Part shown: positions 61,270-64,000 of the stretch, piece by piece | How positions within the stretch are numbered: position 1 is the first letter of the stretch | Layout: the number at the start of each line of letters is the position of its first letter | DNA from: a virus | Length of the DNA stretch: 64,000 nucleotides | Virus record (IMG/VR): IMGVR_UViG_3300023174_005338 | Span: 273,120 to 337,119 of that record | Reading direction: 5' to 3' (one strand) | The notes under the pieces: generated by a model | Told to the model about the DNA's origin: nothing | The model's database searches: none | Seen by the model: only the letters and a program-made list of their open reading frames with translations | Made by a program: the position numbers and the translations under genes

Positions 61270-62013
61270 TGTGAATTTATCATCAACGATGAAACCTTGA
61301 TAGCTCCAGCCAAGCTGATAGATCTACAGGGACACGAACCCTTGTATAAAACTGGCCAGGTACGCTGGTTTCAACGTCCCAGAAAAGATAGAACCTATGT
61401 GATAGCACTTGATCCCAGCCTGGGCACCGGTGGCGATCCAGCGGCCATACAGGTATACGAAGCAGAAACCACTGAACAAGTGGCCGAATGGCGACACAAC
61501 AGGACCACCATACCTGAACAGGTTCGCATCTTAGCCAGCATTTGTGCTCACATCAATGAAACTGTGCAGGATCCTCAACAGATCTACTACAGCATAGAAA
61601 ACAACACCATTGGCGAAGCAGCCTTGATCAGCATAGCTGAATACGGTGAAGAACGCATACAGGGCTATTTTCTCAGTGAGCCCGGCACGGGTGGCGGGCG
61701 TAGATATCGCAAAGGATTCAACACCACCAACAAGCCCAAACTGGCGGCCTGCAACAAGTTAAAATTGCTGGTAGAAACGGGCCGCATGAAAATCCGCAGC
61801 ACGGGCTTGGTTTCAGAGCTCAAAACCTTTGTGGCCTCAGGCATGGGCTATGCTGCCAAACCCGGCGAAACCGACGATCTTGTCATGAGCACAGTGCTGG
61901 CAGTGCGCATGCTACAACTGCTACAAACCTATGACAATGATATCAACAACCAGCTGAGAGATCACGGTGACGAAATCAAACCACCCTTGCCCTTCATAGC
62001 AGTCATGCGATAA
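60937..62013 (+). CDS. 17: Split-intein C fragment fused to terminase gp17 C-terminal half
   Basis: 358 residues from GTG 60937, chosen because AAGGA stands seven bases upstream; TTG 60910 is the only earlier start. Residues 1-111 are the intein C fragment, ending ...FFANDILVSN; residue 112 is Cys +1 of the extein. The 247-residue extein holds the gp17 nuclease/translocation domain: CEFIINDETLIAP, YVIALDPSLGTGGD, YYSIENNTIGEA and ETDDLVMS, with the acidic metal ligands in place. The join RREMG/CEFI restores the usual terminase sequence. Confidence 0.92.
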   Translation: MADLLENNLGLQVLTDTGWSDFEGLLDKGSKQIALLQLTNASIKATLDHKIYTDKFDMIPVSQLRVGTQIYTSSGLQKVVSVTLDSTSTVYDLLNVKNNRRFFANDILVSNCEFIINDETLIAPAKLIDLQGHEPLYKTGQVRWFQRPRKDRTYVIALDPSLGTGGDPAAIQVYEAETTEQVAEWRHNRTTIPEQVRILASICAHINETVQDPQQIYYSIENNTIGEAALISIAEYGEERIQGYFLSEPGTGGGRRYRKGFNTTNKPKLAACNKLKLLVETGRMKIRSTGLVSELKTFVASGMGYAAKPGETDDLVMSTVLAVRMLQLLQTYDNDINNQLRDHGDEIKPPLPFIAVMR

Positions 62014-62016
62014 ATA
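62009..62016 (+). promoter_or_regulatory. Late promoter
   Basis: GATAAATA overlapping the terminase stop, seven bases before ATG 62024. Confidence 0.5.
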
Positions 62017-62023
62017 ACTTACT

Positions 62024-63748
62024 ATGGCAGATATTACACCCGCTCGTAAATTGTTTGACCTTTTGATCAGCAGAGATTTTGACCCAGAAACCCTGGATTC
62101 CGCTGGCCGTCCAGCTGCAGACCCTGCCGAAGCAGAAATATTCAGCTTTGATTTCCGTGCCGAAAGTGGCCGAGATTATGGCACAGTGGTTATCATGCTC
62201 AGCGACACAGGAGATCTAGATGTGTACTGTGCGGACAACGTGGGTAGAACCATGGAAGGCTCAGACAAGGATGATTGGTTTGTTTTTCTTGAGCAACTGA
62301 AGAATTTTGCTGTTCGAACCAATCGACTGAATTTTGGTGTAAAAAATCTCAATCATTTAAGATACAGCATGCAAGGACAGGCTGCCATCAAGGAAGGCCT
62401 ATTTGAATCATGGTCTGGCAAACGAGACGTCAGTTGGAATGCTGGAGCCACAGAAAGCCGACTCATGATCAAACACAAACGGGTCATGGGCGAAGGTGAA
62501 GCCAGATTTCGTTGCATAGAAAGCCTGTTTATTGAAACAGCCGACGGTGAAAGATACAAACTGCCATTCCGCAACCTCACAGCCGGCAAGGCCATGTTGG
62601 AACATGTGCGTGCTGGTGGACGACCCTACGACGATCGTGGACAACACATTGCAGAAATGGTCACGGAATTAAATGTGCTCAGCAGATTCCGCAGAGCCAA
62701 CACAGGTAAATTATTAGAAGGCGACACTGCTGTGTTGGTTGAGAAGACCACGGCCTATTACGAAACACTGCGACACACATTGAAGAGCCTAGCCACACGT
62801 GGTGGTTATGGACGATATTTTGAAACTTGGAATCCAGTGGAGCTCACCGAAGAATCTGCCGTGATCGATGGACTCAAACATTTATTTGTAACACAGAGCA
62901 TTGACCAGCGCATTGAAGATGCACTGCCGTTGATCGCTAGAATTCAACAACAGGAAAACGCCATGAAAGAAACAGAAATATTTGAAGCCTGGGCTGAACA
63001 GCTCACAGAAGGAACCTGGCAAACACCAGACACACCAGAAAAGCAACAGAGATTGATCAAACTGTTGAGCACAGACTTGCCAGTGGGTGCTGATGCTACC
63101 AATGCCACAGAACAATTGTATGATCTCCTGGGCGATGACCAGTTGTTTGATCAACTGCAGGCCTTGGCTGACAGTGATGCCAACGCAGATGCACGCCAGG
63201 TCGTACTGAACCGCATGCAAGAACTGGATCAGGATCCAGATGTAATGAAAGTTATTACCAGCTTGAACATTGACGCTACAGCAGAAATGAATCCGCCTGA
63301 GCAGACTCCAGCAGATTTAGATGTTGACCAAGATATGAAAGAGGCAGTCAAAGATCCAGCGGATCAGACCGAAGATCCTGAAGGTACCAAACAACCAGCC
63401 TATCCTGAATATGATCAAGACTTGAGCAGTATCTTGAAACATGCAGGTGTGCCCGCCCAAGAACGACCAGCACCAGATTATGAACTGGAAGTGGCCGAAA
63501 CAGCCAATCCGGGTGTGACCCCAGCCGACATCGACGGCGTGCCCACAGAAGAATTGGATGAAGCAGATCGTTGCAACATGAGCGAAGCTGGTGAAAGTTG
63601 CCCAGTGCATGGACTCCGAGAGTGCGGCATGTACGAAGCTTCGGCTCTGCAAGGACAGTATGGACACAGTGGTAGAATGAAACCGGTGGCCGAAGACACT
63701 GGATTCTTGACTCGTCTCAAAGAACTTAGCGGTATGATCCGCAACTAA
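62024..63748 (+). CDS. Conserved T4-like structural protein, unknown role
   Basis: 574 residues. Residues 1-290 are a folded alpha/beta region (SFDFRAESGRDYGTVVIMLSDTGDLDVYC; YGRYFETWNPVELTEES), the rest is acidic and mostly disordered (EQTPADLDVDQDMKEAVKDPADQTEDPEG), with SILKHAGVPAQ and a cysteine/histidine cluster CNMSEAGESCPVHGLREC near residue 515. It ends FLTRLKELSGMIRN, a tail seen in many marine T4-like phage proteins. Probably virion-associated; function not known. Confidence 0.65.
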   Translation: MADITPARKLFDLLISRDFDPETLDSAGRPAADPAEAEIFSFDFRAESGRDYGTVVIMLSDTGDLDVYCADNVGRTMEGSDKDDWFVFLEQLKNFAVRTNRLNFGVKNLNHLRYSMQGQAAIKEGLFESWSGKRDVSWNAGATESRLMIKHKRVMGEGEARFRCIESLFIETADGERYKLPFRNLTAGKAMLEHVRAGGRPYDDRGQHIAEMVTELNVLSRFRRANTGKLLEGDTAVLVEKTTAYYETLRHTLKSLATRGGYGRYFETWNPVELTEESAVIDGLKHLFVTQSIDQRIEDALPLIARIQQQENAMKETEIFEAWAEQLTEGTWQTPDTPEKQQRLIKLLSTDLPVGADATNATEQLYDLLGDDQLFDQLQALADSDANADARQVVLNRMQELDQDPDVMKVITSLNIDATAEMNPPEQTPADLDVDQDMKEAVKDPADQTEDPEGTKQPAYPEYDQDLSSILKHAGVPAQERPAPDYELEVAETANPGVTPADIDGVPTEELDEADRCNMSEAGESCPVHGLRECGMYEASALQGQYGHSGRMKPVAEDTGFLTRLKELSGMIRN

Positions 63749-63771
63749 ATTTGTAATCTGAACAACCGCGT

Positions 63772-63779
63772 CATAAATA
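63772..63779 (+). promoter_or_regulatory. Late promoter candidate before terminator
   Basis: CATAAATA, 22 bases before a terminator hairpin. If active, its transcript would be cut short unless read through. Confidence 0.35.
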
Positions 63780-63800
63780 CTCTTGACGCTACTCAAACCA

Positions 63801-63834
63801 GCGTGTATACTTGCTAAAGTGTATGCGCTTTTTT
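63801..63834 (+). terminator. Terminator upstream of gene 32
   Basis: A 12-bp stem with a few G-T pairs (GCGTGTATACTT/AAGTGTATGCGC), GCTA loop and six Ts. It separates the late structural gene from gene 32. Confidence 0.8.
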
Positions 63835-63845
63835 GTCAGCATCAC

Positions 63846-63905
63846 AGGCAACGTAACATCTAAACATTTAGATAGGCAACACATAGTAAACTTTAGAAAG
63901 GCAAC
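63846..63905 (+). promoter_or_regulatory. Triple AGGCAAC repeat in gp32 leader
   Basis: AGGCAAC occurs at 63846, 63874 and 63899 between the terminator and the gp32 ATG; the last copy includes the ribosome site AAAGG. The middle copy is part of the 14-base element shared with 8874-8887. Confidence 0.6.
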
Positions 63906-63911
63906 TCAACT

Positions 63912-64000
63912 ATGGCATCATTAGCAGAAATTCGCGCAAGACTAGCCGCCAGCGAATCCAAACAAGGCGGAAACTCCACAGGCGGTGACAACTCGATTTA
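63912..64000 (+). CDS. 32: Single-stranded DNA-binding protein gp32 (N-terminal start)
   Basis: Only 29 codons are inside the window. MASLAEIRARLAASESKQGG matches the start of gp32 in marine T4-like phages: a short basic/helical N-terminus needed for cooperative binding (the LAST-type motif), then a Ser/Gly/Gln linker. The DNA-binding zinc domain is outside. AAAGG stands ten bases before the ATG, within a leader of repeated AGGCAAC elements, reminiscent of the autoregulated T4 gene 32 leader. Confidence 0.7.
   Translation, partial: MASLAEIRARLAASESKQGGNSTGGDNSI

Overview
The window is 64 kb of a large T4-like myovirus genome (class Caudoviricetes), read from inside recombination gene 47 to the first codons of the single-stranded DNA-binding gene 32. 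The evidence is an almost complete set of T4-type morphogenesis genes with marine/freshwater T4-like architecture: gp46/47, gp26, a gp51-like protein, gp20, gp67-like, gp21, gp22, gp23, gp15, gp14, gp13, gp18, gp19, gp4, gp16, gp17 and gp32, plus DexA-like exonuclease and gp1 dNMP kinase. Late promoters of the T4 type (NNTAAATA) precede most late units. No tRNA, rRNA, CRISPR array or integrase was seen. A Bug/TctC-family solute-binding protein and a salicylate-5-hydroxylase-like Rieske oxygenase point to a betaproteobacterial (Burkholderiales-like) host; this is inference from where those families are common.

Layout. 1-8.9 kb: gp47 end, then a four-gene metabolic cassette (ANL-family ligase, periplasmic TctC-like protein, Rieske oxygenase alpha and beta subunits) lodged between genes 47 and 46, followed by gp46, two radical SAM genes and a GIY-YIG nuclease. 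8.9-9.27 kb: a gene-free stretch that looks like a structured RNA. 9.27-11.6 kb (minus): gp26, gp51-like and three small genes. 11.6-19.8 kb: tape-measure/muralytic protein and the head operon gp20-gp67-gp21-gp22-gp23, ending in a terminator. 19.8-34.8 kb: HNH homing endonuclease, a TPR-glycosyltransferase (minus), a virion protein, a tail-fibre module with repetitive fibres of 1767 and 772 aa, and a Nudix hydrolase. 34.7-41.3 kb: gp15, gp14 (minus), an early-type island (two unknown genes), gp13, DexA-like exonuclease, gp1, an HNH-like protein. 41.4-53.8 kb: a very long sheath gp18, tube gp19 and a tube paralogue, gp4, gp16 and a run of putative internal head proteins. 53.8-64 kb: another repetitive fibre, a secreted nuclease, a third radical SAM enzyme, and terminase gp17 split in two by a split intein with an HNH endonuclease gene between the halves; then a structural protein and gp32.

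The most unusual parts are (i) the aromatic-hydroxylation/uptake cassette inside the recombination operon; (ii) the fractured terminase with a short-N split intein; (iii) the structured intergenic RNA sharing a 14-base element with the gp32 leader; (iv) a set of proteins with N-termini like the T4 capsid-targeting sequence (MKxxxEFIAE type); and (v) late promoters falling into two spacing classes, one placing the start codon at the expected transcription start. Functions are assigned by reading motifs, without database searches.
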